64,000 nucleotides of DNA from Nevskia sp. (GTDB lineage: Bacteria > Pseudomonadota > Gammaproteobacteria > Nevskiales > Nevskiaceae): assembly GCA_019689635.1 (NCBI GenBank), contig JADGHB010000003.1:1-64000 (forward strand). The letters run 5' to 3'. The notes below the pieces were generated by a model. That model saw only the letters and a list, made by a program, of their open reading frames with translations, did no database searches and was not told the origin of the DNA. Shown piece after piece: positions 16,051 to 24,013 of the stretch (its first letter is position 1; every line of letters begins with the position of its first letter). The position numbers and the translations under genes are program-made.

Positions 16051-17442
16051 ATGAAAAAGCGTTCGGACCCGGAGCTTGCGTTCGATCCGCTGCGGCGCAA
16101 GCTGCTGCAAGGCATCGCCGGCGGAGCCGGCGCGGCGGTACTGGCCGGCTGCGGCGGCAGTTCGTCGCCCTCGGTGAGCGCGCCGGGCAGCGGTCCGGCG
16201 CCGACCACCGTCCTGCCCGACCCCAAGGACGCGGGCTTCGATCACGTGGTGGTGGTGATGATGGAGAACCGCTCCTTCGACCATTACTTCGGCTGGCTGC
16301 CCGGCGCCAACGGCAAACAGGCCGGATTGAGCTTCGTCGGGCCCGACGGCAAGACGTATTCCAGCCACCACCTCACCGATTACCAGAACTGCGCCAGCGC
16401 CGATCCCGACCACAGCTACGAAGGCGGCCGTAAGCAGGTCGCCGACGGCAAGATGGATGGTTTTCTGCTCACTCAGCCCGCCGGCGACACCTTTCCGATC
16501 GGTTACTACACCGCCGACGACCTGCCGTTCTTCGCGGGCTGCGCGCAGAGCTGGACGGTCTGCGATCGCTATTTCTGCGGCATCCTGTCCTCCACCTATC
16601 CCAACCGCTTCTACATGCACGCGGGCCAGACCGACCGCGTCAGCAACACCTCGACGATCTCCAGCCTGCCCACGGTGTGGGACCGTATGAAAGCGGCGGG
16701 TTACTCGGCGAACTACTACTACAGCGACGTTCCTTTCACCGCATTGTGGGGCGCGAAGTATCTGGACATTTCCCTGCCCTACGCCACCTTCTTGCTCCAG
16801 GCCTCGCTCGGCACGCTGCCCAACCTGAGCTTCGTCGATCCGGCCTTCCTCGGCGAAGGCCAGGGCGTGTCGCGTGACGACCATCCGCTCGCCGACATCC
16901 GCGACGGGCAGGCGTTCTTGAACCAGATTTACGACGCGCTGCGCAAAAGCCCGCAGTGGGACAAAACCCTGCTCATCATCAACTACGACGAATGGGGCGG
17001 CTTCTTCGATCACGTCGAGCCGCCCTTCGCGCCGGTGACGAGCGAGGAGTTCGCCGCCACCGGCAACGACGGACGGCTGGGCATCCGCGTGCCCTGCGTC
17101 ATCATCGGCCCGCGCGCCCGGCGCGGCCACGTCGAGCACGTGCAATACGACCCCAACTCCATCCTCAACCTGCTGGCCTGGCGCTTCGGCTTCGATCCGC
17201 TGGGCGCGCGCGCGAGTTCCTACAACCTCGCCCACGCCCTGGATTTCACCACCGCGCCCAACACCGATGCGCCCGCGTTCGACGTGCCCACCCAGCTCGG
17301 CGGATTCGGCAAGGCGTGTTTCTTGCAAAAATCGCTTTCCCCCGAAGCCGCACCGATCATGGCGCAACGCCAGGCGGAACATCAGCAGGAGTGGCTCCAG
17401 CTGAAAGCGCTCGCCATGCAGTTCGGTTTCGCCGGTGCCTGA
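16051..17442 (+). CDS. Exported phosphoesterase (phospholipase C / acid phosphatase family)
   Basis: A 463-residue member of the bacterial phosphoesterase family (PF04185, alkaline phosphatase superfamily), which includes non-haemolytic phospholipases C and AcpA-type acid phosphatases. The N-terminus has RRKLLQG and lipobox LAGC (Cys34), so it is probably a Tat- or Sec-exported lipoprotein, followed by a low-complexity Ser/Pro linker. The catalytic block MMENRSFDHYFGWLPG, the TYPNRFYMHAG stretch and LLIINYDEWGGFFDHVEPP are all typical. Substrate is unknown; phospholipids or nucleotides are possible. Flanked by toxin-antitoxin modules on both sides. Confidence 0.85.
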   Translation: MKKRSDPELAFDPLRRKLLQGIAGGAGAAVLAGCGGSSSPSVSAPGSGPAPTTVLPDPKDAGFDHVVVVMMENRSFDHYFGWLPGANGKQAGLSFVGPDGKTYSSHHLTDYQNCASADPDHSYEGGRKQVADGKMDGFLLTQPAGDTFPIGYYTADDLPFFAGCAQSWTVCDRYFCGILSSTYPNRFYMHAGQTDRVSNTSTISSLPTVWDRMKAAGYSANYYYSDVPFTALWGAKYLDISLPYATFLLQASLGTLPNLSFVDPAFLGEGQGVSRDDHPLADIRDGQAFLNQIYDALRKSPQWDKTLLIINYDEWGGFFDHVEPPFAPVTSEEFAATGNDGRLGIRVPCVIIGPRARRGHVEHVQYDPNSILNLLAWRFGFDPLGARASSYNLAHALDFTTAPNTDAPAFDVPTQLGGFGKACFLQKSLSPEAAPIMAQRQAEHQQEWLQLKALAMQFGFAGA

Positions 17443-17545
17443 CGGCGTTTTCATCGGCGCAGACGAAAACCCCGCCGGGGCGGCAGGATCTCGCGCCGGT
17501 GAACAGGGAGAATATACTGTCGTTGCGTCGCAAGCTGAGAACGCC

Positions 17546-17836
17546 ATGAAACCCTCCGAAGCATTGAAGGCGCACCGAAGTGAACTGCGTCGGCTGGTGG
17601 CAAGCTACGGAGTACTGCGTCCCCGCATTTTTGGATCGGTCCTCCACGGCGAGGACACCGAAGAAAGCGATCTCGATTTGTTGGTGGACCCCACGCCGTC
17701 AACCACCTTGCTCACCTTGGGCGGACTGCAGCTCGACGCGGAAAAGCTCCTGGGCGTTCGGGTGGATGTCCTGACGCCCAAGGCACTGCCCCGCCGCGCT
17801 CGCGAGCAGATTCTGCAGGAAGCCGCTCCGCTGTGA
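17546..17836 (+). CDS. mntA: MntA-like nucleotidyltransferase antitoxin
   Basis: A 96-residue minimal nucleotidyltransferase with FGSVLHGEDTEESDLDLLVD, the exact GS-X10-D-X-D signature of MntA. It is expected to AMPylate the catalytic tyrosine of the downstream HepT toxin. ATG 17546 begins the family homology (MKPSEALKAHRSELRRL). Its stop overlaps the GTG start of hepT by four bases. This is the intact counterpart of the decayed pair at 3200-3865, though the two are not close copies. Confidence 0.87.
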   Translation: MKPSEALKAHRSELRRLVASYGVLRPRIFGSVLHGEDTEESDLDLLVDPTPSTTLLTLGGLQLDAEKLLGVRVDVLTPKALPRRAREQILQEAAPL

Positions 17837-18219
17837 CCCCACGGCGGTCGATCCCGGTTGCTGACTACCTCGAGCACGTCCTCCAGGCAGCCGAGCGCGC
17901 GATCCAATGCTTGACCGGAATTCCGGATCGGGCGGCCTTCGAAAGTATGTGGATGCATCAGGAGGCCGTGATCCGGCTTATCACGGTCATCGGCGAGGCA
18001 GCCACCCAGCTGCTCAAGCTGCACCCGGCTTTCGTATCCAGCCATCCGGGAGTGCCATGGGAGAAGATGAGTACCATGCGCAACCGCGTGGTGCACGACT
18101 ATTTCGAGATCGATCTCGACATCGTCTGGAATACCGTCAAACAGGACCTGCCGGCGCTTGCCACTCAAATCCGGGTGCTCCTGCAGGAGCCAGGGGTGCG
18201 CGGTACGACGGCTGGATGA
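17833..18219 (+). CDS. hepT: HepT-like HEPN ribonuclease toxin (DUF86)
   Basis: A 128-residue HEPN/DUF86 toxin. The catalytic motif is RNRVVHDY (R-X4-H-X-Y) at about residues 79-86, preceded by the helix bearing VIRLITVIGEAATQL. HepT-type proteins are tRNA- or mRNA-cleaving ribonucleases neutralized by AMPylation of the motif Tyr. Start GTG overlaps mntA, so translation is coupled. Intact. Confidence 0.87.
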   Translation: MTPRRSIPVADYLEHVLQAAERAIQCLTGIPDRAAFESMWMHQEAVIRLITVIGEAATQLLKLHPAFVSSHPGVPWEKMSTMRNRVVHDYFEIDLDIVWNTVKQDLPALATQIRVLLQEPGVRGTTAG

Positions 18220-18311
18220 TCGGCATCCTCGATCTCCGCCACTTGCGGCCCTTGTGGGTGGACGAGCTTGAGTACGACTATTTCATCAGTGCGGAAAGCG
18301 CCGTAGAGACC

Positions 18312-18498
18312 TAACCCGCATCCGTCACGAGGTCGCCCGAAAATCCGAGCCTGAGGTTGATGGAAGCTGCGCTTGCTGGCGGTTTCACCCTTGAACAACC
18401 TGTTCCCCGGATTTTCGGGCTGATCGGCTCTGACCTATCCGCGGGGCCGCTCCGAGCGACGGGTGAGCACTCGACCCCCTCATGACGGATGCGGGTTA
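18312..18498. mobile_element. MITE-like element with 21-bp terminal inverted repeats
   Basis: A 187-bp non-coding unit. The left end TAACCCGCATCCGTCACGAGG (18312-18332) and the right end CCTCATGACGGATGCGGGTTA (18478-18498) are inverted copies with one mismatch. Inside, a second inverted pair (GCCCGAAAATCCG and CGGATTTTCGGGC) is nested. A single further copy of the right end is found at 23928-23948. No transposase lies inside. It accounts for most of the gene-free stretch 18220-18535. I cannot match it to a named insertion-sequence family without a search. Confidence 0.65.
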
Positions 18499-18535
18499 TA
18501 GCGAGTGGCGCCGGGATCGCGTGCGCTGCTTATTT

Positions 18536-19102
18536 TCAGGTCTTCGGCAGCGTCACGCCGCGTTGTCCCTGATACTTACCCCCGCGATCCCGGTAAGACG
18601 TTTCGCACACCTCGTCGGATTCCAAAAACAGCATCTGCGCCACGCCTTCGTTGGCGTAGATCTTCGCCGGCAGCGGCGTGGTGTTGGAGAACTCCAGCGT
18701 CACGTGACCTTCCCATTCCGGCTCGAGCGGCGTGACGTTGACGATGATGCCGCAGCGCGCATAAGTGCTCTTGCCCAGGCAGATCACCAGGATGTTGCGC
18801 GGTATGCGGAAATACTCCACGGTGCGCGCCAGGGCGAAGGAATTGGGCGGGATCACGCAGCAGGCGCCCTTGAAGTCCACGAAGCTCTTGGAATCGAAGG
18901 CTTTGGGATCGACGATGGTGCTATTGATGTTGGTGAAGATCTTGAATTCGTCGGCGCAGCGCACGTCGTAGCCGTAGGAGCTGACGCCGTAGCTGACGAT
19001 GCGGCCGCGCGGACCGGTGCGCATCTGCCCCGGCTCGAAGGGCTCGATCATGCCGTGCTCGCGCGCCATGCGGCGGATCCACTTGTCGGATTTGATGCTC
19101 AT
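18536..19102 (-). CDS. dcd: dCTP deaminase
   Basis: A 188-residue homotrimeric enzyme deaminating dCTP to dUTP for thymidylate synthesis. Length equals the standard proteobacterial form. Family blocks include [41 protein letters not shown], and [21 protein letters not shown] with the catalytic Glu. It follows apbC by 12 bases and is probably co-transcribed with it. Confidence 0.96.
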   Translation of the reverse strand: MSIKSDKWIRRMAREHGMIEPFEPGQMRTGPRGRIVSYGVSSYGYDVRCADEFKIFTNINSTIVDPKAFDSKSFVDFKGACCVIPPNSFALARTVEYFRIPRNILVICLGKSTYARCGIIVNVTPLEPEWEGHVTLEFSNTTPLPAKIYANEGVAQMLFLESDEVCETSYRDRGGKYQGQRGVTLPKT

Positions 19103-19114
19103 TCTCGAACCTGC

Positions 19115-20176
19115 TCAGTCGTCCACGATCTCGATGGTCGGAAACGCGCCGGCCGGCTCGCCGTAGGCCAGCCGCGCCGCCGCCTTGCGCGCGATTTCGC
19201 GGTAGCGTCGCGCCAGCGGCGAGTCCGGTTCGGCGCTCACCGTCGGGTGCCCGCCGTCGGCCTGCTCGCGGATGCGGATGTCGAGGGGAATCTGGCCGAG
19301 CAACTCGGTGCCCGCCTCGCGCGCGAGCTTCTCGCCGCCGCCGGCGCCGAAGATCGCCTCCTCGTGACCGCAGCGGGAGCACACGTGGGTGCTCATGTTC
19401 TCGACGATGCCCAGCACCGGGATGCCGACCTTGCGGAACATCTCCAGCCCCTTGCGCGCGTCGAGCAGGGCGATGTCCTGCGGCGTGGTGACGATGAGGC
19501 TGCCGGCCACCGGTACGCGCTGGGCGAGCGAGAGCTGGATGTCGCCGGTACCCGGCGGCAGGTCGATCACCAGATAGTCGAGATCTTCCCACAAGGTGTC
19601 GTTGAGCATCTGCGTCAACGCCTGGGTAGCCATCGGCCCGCGCCACACCGCGGGCTGCGCTTCGGACTCGATCAGGAACCCCAGGGACATGGCCTGCAAG
19701 CCGTGCGCGCGCACCGGGTGCAAATGTTTGCGATCCGGGGAACTCGGCCGCTGGCGCGTGCCGAGCATGATCGGCTGGCTGGGCCCGTACACGTCGGCGT
19801 CGAGGATGCCGGCGCGCGCGCCTTCGGCGGCGAGCGCCAGCGCCAGGTTGACCGCCACCGTGGACTTGCCCACCCCGCCCTTGCCGGAGGCCACCGCCAG
19901 GATGTTCTTTACGCCCGGCAGCGGCTGCAGGCCTTTCTGCACCGCCTGCGGCGCGACCGCCCAATCCACCACGACGTCGACGTCGGCGGCGGTCGTTCGC
20001 AGATGTTCGCGCAAGGCCGCGGCCAAGGCTTGGCGATGACCGCTTGCTGGAAAACCGAGCCGCACCTGCAGCTTGGAGCCTGCGAGCCTTAGTTCGACGC
20101 CGGCTTCGCCGAGCTTGCGGCCGAGCAGCGGGTCGAAGTAATCCGCGGCCGCCTCGAGTATCTTCTGTGAATCCAT
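19115..20176 (-). CDS. apbC: Iron-sulfur cluster carrier ApbC/Mrp
   Basis: A 353-residue P-loop ATPase that binds and transfers [4Fe-4S] clusters. An N-terminal MIP18/DUF59-like domain (residues 1-85) is followed by Walker A ASGKGGVGKST (about 98-108), the switch LDADVYGPSQP, VIDLPPGTGD, and the cluster-binding C-X-X-C in CSRCG. Situated divergent to the metG side and upstream of dcd, an arrangement seen in many gammaproteobacteria. Confidence 0.95.
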   Translation of the reverse strand: MDSQKILEAAADYFDPLLGRKLGEAGVELRLAGSKLQVRLGFPASGHRQALAAALREHLRTTAADVDVVVDWAVAPQAVQKGLQPLPGVKNILAVASGKGGVGKSTVAVNLALALAAEGARAGILDADVYGPSQPIMLGTRQRPSSPDRKHLHPVRAHGLQAMSLGFLIESEAQPAVWRGPMATQALTQMLNDTLWEDLDYLVIDLPPGTGDIQLSLAQRVPVAGSLIVTTPQDIALLDARKGLEMFRKVGIPVLGIVENMSTHVCSRCGHEEAIFGAGGGEKLAREAGTELLGQIPLDIRIREQADGGHPTVSAEPDSPLARRYREIARKAAARLAYGEPAGAFPTIEIVDD

Positions 20177-20222
20177 GTTCCTTCCCCGAAAGGCGGGCAG
20201 TGTAGCGCCTGAACGCCGGCCA

Positions 20223-20248
20223 GAAAAAAGCCCGCGCGCGGCGGGCTG
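20223..20248 (-). terminator. Rho-independent terminator (minus strand)
   Basis: On the minus strand AGCCCGC-CGCGC-GCGGGCT is followed by a T-run. It lies between the stop of the His-tailed protein gene (20274) and the apbC start, and so isolates that gene from apbC. Confidence 0.8.
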
Positions 20249-20273
20249 AGGGTTGTCGTGCGAGCGCTTTCGG

Positions 20274-20660
20274 TTAATCGTCGTCGTCGTGATGGTGGTG
20301 CCGGTGCTCGTGATGGCCCGGACCGCCGTAGTGCTCCACCACGTAGGCGTGTTCGGTGTAGGGACGATCGGTGTCGAGCGTGATGGAGACGCCGCCGGTG
20401 GCGTACTGCTGGTAGATCACGGGCAGGCTGGCGCCGAACTGCCAGTTGCCGCCATTGAGCCAGAACCAGACATGCGTGTCCGGGGCGTAATAGACCTGCG
20501 CCTGCGGGTAATAAACGTAGCGGTACTCCTGCTTGGCGCGGTAGCCGTGCGCCGGCGCCCAGGGCGGCGGATCGGCCCAAGCGGCAGCGGCGAACAGCGC
20601 GCCGCCGGCGAAAATCCAGCCGGCGAGCTGGCCAACGAATCGGAATCGGTCTCGGTTCAT
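20274..20660 (-). CDS. Small exported protein with His/Asp-rich tail
   Basis: A 128-residue protein of unknown function. The signal peptide (to AAAAWA, about residue 29) leads into a mature part rich in Tyr, Trp and Pro (YRYVYYPQAQVYYAPDTHVW, FWLNGGNWQFGASLP), then ends in a cluster of eight His within GHHEHRHHHHDDDD. The tail could bind divalent metal ions in the periplasm. The YYP-YYAPDT core resembles small periplasmic proteins annotated only as hypothetical. Start 20660 has GGAGGG upstream; a longer frame to 20819 lacks a signal peptide. Monocistronic, with its own terminator. Confidence 0.75.
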   Translation of the reverse strand: MNRDRFRFVGQLAGWIFAGGALFAAAAWADPPPWAPAHGYRAKQEYRYVYYPQAQVYYAPDTHVWFWLNGGNWQFGASLPVIYQQYATGGVSITLDTDRPYTEHAYVVEHYGGPGHHEHRHHHHDDDD

Positions 20661-20781
20661 GGATACGCCCTCCTTGGGATGCGCACGCAGCTTGCGCGCG
20701 GCGGTCTGAATCCGGCCTGAACCGCCAGGTACGCCCGGCGCGCTGTGCGATAATTCAAGCACTCTCCGGCATTCTCCGCCA

Positions 20782-22854
20782 ATGGCTCCCGCAACTCCGA
20801 ACCGGCGCCTGCTCGTCACCCACGCCCTGCCTTACGCCAACGGGCCGCTGCACCTCGGTCATCTGCTCGGCTACATCCAGACCGATATCTGGGTACGCTT
20901 CCAGCGCCTGGTCGGCCACGAGGTGGTGTTCGTGGCCGGCGAGGACGCGCACGGCACGCCCATCATGCTGGCGGCCGAGAAAGCGGGGCTGCCGCCGGAG
21001 GATTTCGTCGCGCGGATCAAGGCGCAGCACAAGCAGGACTTCGAGGACTTCGGCATCGTCCACGACGGCTATCACACCACGCATTCGCCGGAAAACCGCG
21101 TGCTGGTGGAGACGATTTACCGCGCGCTCGACGCCGCCGGCTACATCGCGCGGCGCGACATCGAGCAAGCTTACGATCCGGTCAAGGGCATGTTCCTGCC
21201 GGATCGCTACATCAAGGGCACCTGCCCCAACTGCGGCGCGCCCGACCAGTACGGCGACAACTGCGAGCACTGCGGCGCGACTTATTCGCCGCGCGATCTG
21301 AAAGACCCGCGTTCGGTGCTCTCCGGCGCCGCGCCGCAGTGGAAGCCGAGCGAGCATTACTTCTTCGCCCTGTCCGACCCCAGGCTTCAGCAGGCGGTCG
21401 CCGACTGGCTGGCGCGCGCGCAGGTGCACGAATCGGTCAAGGCCAAGCTGCGCGAATGGCTCGACGCCGGCCTCAAGGACTGGGACATCTCGCGCGATGC
21501 GCCGTATTTCGGCTTCGAGATTCCCGGCGCGCCGGGAAAGTATTTCTACGTGTGGCTGGACGCGCCGATCGGTTATTTCGCCGCGCTCAAGGCTTACTGC
21601 GAAAGCGCGGAAGGCAAGAAACGCGGACTCGAATTCGAGCGTTTCGTCCGTGATCCGGGCTACGCCGAGATGTGGCATTTCATCGGCAAGGACATCGTGA
21701 ATTTCCACGGCCTGTTCTGGCCGGCGATGCTGCACGGCGCTACGCTGCGCGAGCCCACGGGGCTCGCGGTCAACGGCTACCTGACCGTCAACGGCGCCAA
21801 GATGAGCAAATCGCGCGGCACCTTCATCCAGGCGCGCACCTATCTCGACGCCGGATTGAACCCGGAATACCTGCGCTACTACTTCGCCGCCAAGTCCGGC
21901 CCGGGCGTGGAGGACATCGATCTGAACCTCGACGACTTCGTGGCGCGTGTCAACAGCGACATCGTGGGCAAGTACGTGAACATCGCCAGCCGCTGCGCGG
22001 GGTTCATCGAAAAGCACTTCGACGGCCGGCTCGCAGTGGCACTCGGCCAATATGAAGAAGTGCTTGCCCGTCACCGACCCAGCGAAGCGGAGCGCGCCCT
22101 TTACGAACAACGCGATTTCGCGGCCCTGATCCGCCGCGCGATGGTGCTGGCCGATGCGATCAACGAATGGTTGCAGCAGGTCCAGCCCTGGAGGCTCGCC
22201 ACCGATTCCAGCCGCCGCGAGGAACTGCATCGGATTTGCACGACGGGCTTGGAAGGCTTCCGCCTGCTGACGCTATTGCTCAAGCCCGTCCTGCCCCGGC
22301 TCGGCGCAGCAGCGGAACGGTTCTTGAACATCCCGCCGCTGACCTGGGCCGACGCGGCCCGACCGCTACTCGATCACCCGATCAATCCTTACCAGCCGCT
22401 CGCCACCCGCATCGACAAGAAGCAGATCCAAGCCATGATCGAAGCCTCCAAAGAAGACCTCGCCGCCATCACTCCGAAAGCGCAGGCCGCGCCCGTTACG
22501 GACCGCGGCGCGGCGCCGGCGAGCGCGACGCTTTCCATCGAGGATTTCGGCAAGCTCGACCTGCGCATCGCGCGCATCGAGGATGCGCAGGCGGTCGAGG
22601 GCGCCGATAAGCTGCTCAAGCTCACGCTGGACCTGGGCGCGCTGGGCAAGCGCCAGGTCTTCGCCGGCATCAAGTCGCAGTACGCGCCGGAAGCGCTGAT
22701 CGGCCGCCTCACGGTGGTCGTCGCCAACCTCGCGCCGCGCAAGATGCGCTTCGGCGTCTCGGAGGGCATGGTGCTGGCGGCGAGCCACGGCGACGGCCGG
22801 CCTTTCCTGCTCGCGCCCGACGCCGGGGCCGAACCGGGGATGAGGGTGAAGTGA
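20782..22854 (+). CDS. metG: Methionyl-tRNA synthetase
   Basis: Class I aminoacyl-tRNA synthetase charging tRNA-Met, 690 residues. The HIGH-type motif lies in [12 protein letters not shown], a zinc-binding knuckle in CPNCG and CEHCG (about 147-165), and the KMSKS loop in [10 protein letters not shown]. The C-terminal EMAP-II-type tRNA-binding domain ([11 protein letters not shown] to the end) is the dimerizing form. Its stop overlaps the start of the ferredoxin gene by four bases, and nth follows. Confidence 0.97.
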   Translation: MAPATPNRRLLVTHALPYANGPLHLGHLLGYIQTDIWVRFQRLVGHEVVFVAGEDAHGTPIMLAAEKAGLPPEDFVARIKAQHKQDFEDFGIVHDGYHTTHSPENRVLVETIYRALDAAGYIARRDIEQAYDPVKGMFLPDRYIKGTCPNCGAPDQYGDNCEHCGATYSPRDLKDPRSVLSGAAPQWKPSEHYFFALSDPRLQQAVADWLARAQVHESVKAKLREWLDAGLKDWDISRDAPYFGFEIPGAPGKYFYVWLDAPIGYFAALKAYCESAEGKKRGLEFERFVRDPGYAEMWHFIGKDIVNFHGLFWPAMLHGATLREPTGLAVNGYLTVNGAKMSKSRGTFIQARTYLDAGLNPEYLRYYFAAKSGPGVEDIDLNLDDFVARVNSDIVGKYVNIASRCAGFIEKHFDGRLAVALGQYEEVLARHRPSEAERALYEQRDFAALIRRAMVLADAINEWLQQVQPWRLATDSSRREELHRICTTGLEGFRLLTLLLKPVLPRLGAAAERFLNIPPLTWADAARPLLDHPINPYQPLATRIDKKQIQAMIEASKEDLAAITPKAQAAPVTDRGAAPASATLSIEDFGKLDLRIARIEDAQAVEGADKLLKLTLDLGALGKRQVFAGIKSQYAPEALIGRLTVVVANLAPRKMRFGVSEGMVLAASHGDGRPFLLAPDAGAEPGMRVK

Positions 22855-23243
22855 GCGCAACGCCGAAAGTCGCCTTCATCGTCGAGGCCGATTGCATCGG
22901 CTGCGCGCGCTGCCTGCCGGTGTGCCCGACCGACGCCATCGTCGGCGCACCGCACTTCTTGCACACCGTGATCGCGGACGACTGCACCGGTTGCAAGCGC
23001 TGCCTGCCGGTGTGTCCGACCGACTGCATTCGCCTCGTGCCGCGCCCGGCGAACGTCCCAGCTCCAACCGAGATGGCCGCGCGCTGGCGTCGCCTCTATC
23101 GGGCGCACCGCGCTCGCCTGGCCCGCGCGTCCGCCGCGGATTCGCACGCCCTGACCGCGCAGGCGCAGAGTTTCGACATCGCGGCCGCGGTCGCGCGCGC
23201 CCGCACCAGACGCCATCCGACGACCGGCACCCCGCGCACGTGA
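22851..23243 (+). CDS. 2[4Fe-4S] ferredoxin, RnfB-like
   Basis: A 130-residue protein with two CxxCxxCxxxCP clusters ([12 protein letters not shown] and [12 protein letters not shown]), followed by a basic, Arg/Ala-rich C-terminus. It resembles the soluble ferredoxin half of RnfB without the N-terminal membrane anchor, and proteins of this type often sit between metG and nth. It may supply electrons or help mature the Fe-S cluster of Nth, though this is inference from position. GTG start overlaps the metG stop; its own stop overlaps the nth start. Confidence 0.85.
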   Translation: MSATPKVAFIVEADCIGCARCLPVCPTDAIVGAPHFLHTVIADDCTGCKRCLPVCPTDCIRLVPRPANVPAPTEMAARWRRLYRAHRARLARASAADSHALTAQAQSFDIAAAVARARTRRHPTTGTPRT

Positions 23244-23935
23244 AGCCGGAACGTGTCGCCGAACTGTATCGCCGGCTCGCCGCGGCCAATCCCAACCCGC
23301 GCAGCGAACTGGAATACCGCAGTCCGTTCGAACTATTGGTGGCCGTAGTGCTGTCGGCCCAGGCCACCGACGTTTCCGTCAACAAGGCCACCGCACGGCT
23401 CTATCGCGTGGCGAACACGCCACAGAAGATGCTCGCGCTCGGCGAGGAACGGCTGCGCGATCACATCAAGACCATCGGCCTGTACCGCACCAAGGCGAAA
23501 AACCTGATCGCCTTGTGTCGCCAACTGGTGGACCGGCACGGCGGAGAAGTGCCGCGCACGCGCGCCGAGCTGGAAGCGCTGCCCGGCGTGGGGCGCAAGA
23601 CCGCCAGCGTGGTGCTCAACGTCGCCTTCGGGGAACCCACGATCGCGGTGGACACGCACATCTTCCGCGTCGCCCATCGCACCGGGCTTTCCTCCGGCAA
23701 GACGCCCGAACAGGTGTCCGCCGAGCTGGAGAGGATCACCCCGCCGGATTACCGGCGGCACGCCCACCACTGGCTGATCCTGCACGGCCGTTACGTGTGC
23801 AAGGCCCGCAAACCGGAGTGCTGGCGTTGCGCGATCGCCGATTTGTGCCGCTACCGCCCGAAAACCGCAGCGCCCGAGGTCCAGGCAAAGGCCGCGCAAC
23901 GTTCGCGCGCGAAAGCCGCGGCTACGACCTCATGA
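23240..23935 (+). CDS. nth: Endonuclease III
   Basis: DNA glycosylase/AP lyase removing oxidized pyrimidines, 231 residues. The helix-hairpin-helix LPGVGRKTASVVLN with catalytic Lys, the Asp in VDTHIFRV, and the [4Fe-4S] ligands in CKARKPECWRCAIADLC (C-X6-C-X2-C-X5-C) are present. GTG start overlaps the ferredoxin stop. The last codons and the stop TGA (23933-23935) lie in a solo copy of the 21-bp MITE terminus, so the C-terminal tail (beyond about residue 212) is not conserved and ends in repeat-derived sequence. Confidence 0.95.
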   Translation: MKPERVAELYRRLAAANPNPRSELEYRSPFELLVAVVLSAQATDVSVNKATARLYRVANTPQKMLALGEERLRDHIKTIGLYRTKAKNLIALCRQLVDRHGGEVPRTRAELEALPGVGRKTASVVLNVAFGEPTIAVDTHIFRVAHRTGLSSGKTPEQVSAELERITPPDYRRHAHHWLILHGRYVCKARKPECWRCAIADLCRYRPKTAAPEVQAKAAQRSRAKAAATTS

Positions 23936-23948
23936 CGGATGCGGGTTA
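23928..23948 (+). repeat. Solo 21-bp terminal repeat at the nth 3' end
   Basis: CCTCATGACGGATGCGGGTTA is identical to the right end of the element at 18312-18498. It contains the nth stop codon. No partner end is visible nearby, so it is either a remnant or an independent insertion site. Confidence 0.75.
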
Positions 23949-24013
23949 AGCTTACTGCCGTCATGTCGGCGCCGCGCCGCGGTCGCCGGCTTTCCCAATC
24001 CCGAGGAGATCTC

